Assembly: GCA_012032215.1 (NCBI GenBank)
Contig: JAAURO010000119.1
Location: forward strand, 1-6,062
DNA: 6,062 bases
Direction: 5' to 3'
Source of the DNA: Limnobacter sp.
GTDB taxonomy: Bacteria > Pseudomonadota > Gammaproteobacteria > Burkholderiales > Burkholderiaceae_B
The notes under the pieces were generated by a model. The model was given only the letters and a program-made list of their open reading frames with translations, had not been told where the DNA came from and did no database searches. The position numbers and the translations under genes were made by a program. Below are positions 5,640-6,062 of this stretch, one piece after another; position 1 is the first letter of the stretch; each line of letters starts with the position of its first letter.

Positions 5640-6062
5640 TTAGTGCGTAACCCGCGCCACGCCGCTGGGTGTGGTTACCACGCGCACGCGTTGGCCCGGC
5701 CTGAATGCTTCATCGGCATCTTGCACATAAGCGCGTACTCCGCCCTTGTCCAGATTTACGGTAATTTCATAGCCTGGGCGTGTAACTGCGTTCTGTTCTA
5801 TTTTTTGTCCTGCAATGCCGCCAGCCACCGCCCCCAACACGGCGCCAACTGCGGCACCCTTGCCTTTGCCAATGTTGCTGCCTGCAATACCGCCGACAAT
5901 GCCGCCTGCGGCGGTGCCTACGTTGTTGGTGTCGCCTTGAATGGTGACTTCGCGTACGCTTTCAACGGTGCCAAAGTACACTGCTTGCGAGCGCTGTGCT
6001 TCGCCTTGCCGGTAAATCTGGCCTGAAGTGGGGCTGTTTGCACAACCCGCCAGCAGCCCGGT
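5640..6062 (-). CDS. Glycine-zipper outer-membrane lipoprotein, SlyB/Pcp-like (5' end outside window)
   Basis: At the window edge the minus-strand frame reads TGLLAGCANSP, a clear lipobox (LLAGC) with the lipidated cysteine at 6042-6044, so the signal peptide's beginning lies beyond 6062. The mature part has a glycine zipper, GGIVGGIAGSNIGKGKGAAVGAVLGAVAGGIAG in total, split here as GGIVGGIAGSNIG then GAAVGAVLGAVAGG, which forms a paired membrane-inserting helix hairpin. A C-terminal beta-like domain follows (YEITVNLDKG, RPGQRVRVV, ending GVARVTH). This order matches SlyB/Pcp family lipoproteins, which help keep outer-membrane integrity and are often induced by envelope stress or low magnesium. 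140 residues are visible; the full length is likely near the usual ~155. An internal GTG at 5979-5981 is not the start, because it would remove the lipobox. Confidence 0.9.
   Translation of the reverse strand, partial: TGLLAGCANSPTSGQIYRQGEAQRSQAVYFGTVESVREVTIQGDTNNVGTAAGGIVGGIAGSNIGKGKGAAVGAVLGAVAGGIAGQKIEQNAVTRPGYEITVNLDKGGVRAYVQDADEAFRPGQRVRVVTTPSGVARVTH

Overview
The window looks like chromosomal DNA of a betaproteobacterium, probably Burkholderiales. This rests on the style of the SecD and SecF sequences, such as the SecD N-terminus MNRYPLWKYILI and the SecF motif GYSVNESVVVFDRIRE. It also rests on the YggT and glycine-zipper lipoprotein neighbours. I cannot name a genus. The coding sequence is moderately GC-rich, except for the leftmost ~430 bases, which are visibly AT-richer.

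Layout. (1) Positions 1-426, minus strand: a small gene whose product carries an F-box-like segment. F-boxes are rare in bacteria and are mostly known from secreted effectors of host-associated species. A second, proline-rich reading frame runs from it to the left edge and may be its true continuation. (2) Positions 427-635: no gene I can support. (3) Positions 636-1185, minus strand: msrA (peptide methionine sulfoxide reductase A), complete except for one apparent extra base in a C6 run. (4) Positions 1186-1326: divergent intergenic region with a good promoter and ribosome binding site for the plus-strand operon. (5) Positions 1327-4605, plus strand: yajC-secD-secF, the accessory membrane subcomplex of the Sec translocon, tightly spaced. 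secF lacks one T in a short T run, which breaks its frame. (6) Positions 4725-4946: a very basic 73-residue protein with its own promoter. (7) Positions 5032-5604: a YggT-family integral membrane protein. (8) Positions 5640-6062, minus strand: a glycine-zipper (SlyB/Pcp-like) outer-membrane lipoprotein whose start lies beyond the right edge.

How the genes relate. YajC, SecD and SecF act together on SecYEG to drive the late stages of export using the proton gradient. The other genes have separate roles (oxidised-protein repair, membrane protein, envelope lipoprotein) and do not form an obvious single system with it. Two clear single-base homopolymer shifts (msrA, secF) and one possible third (the F-box gene) suggest base-calling errors rather than real gene decay, because SecF is highly conserved and the rest of each gene is intact. 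The most unusual content is the F-box-like gene at the left edge.
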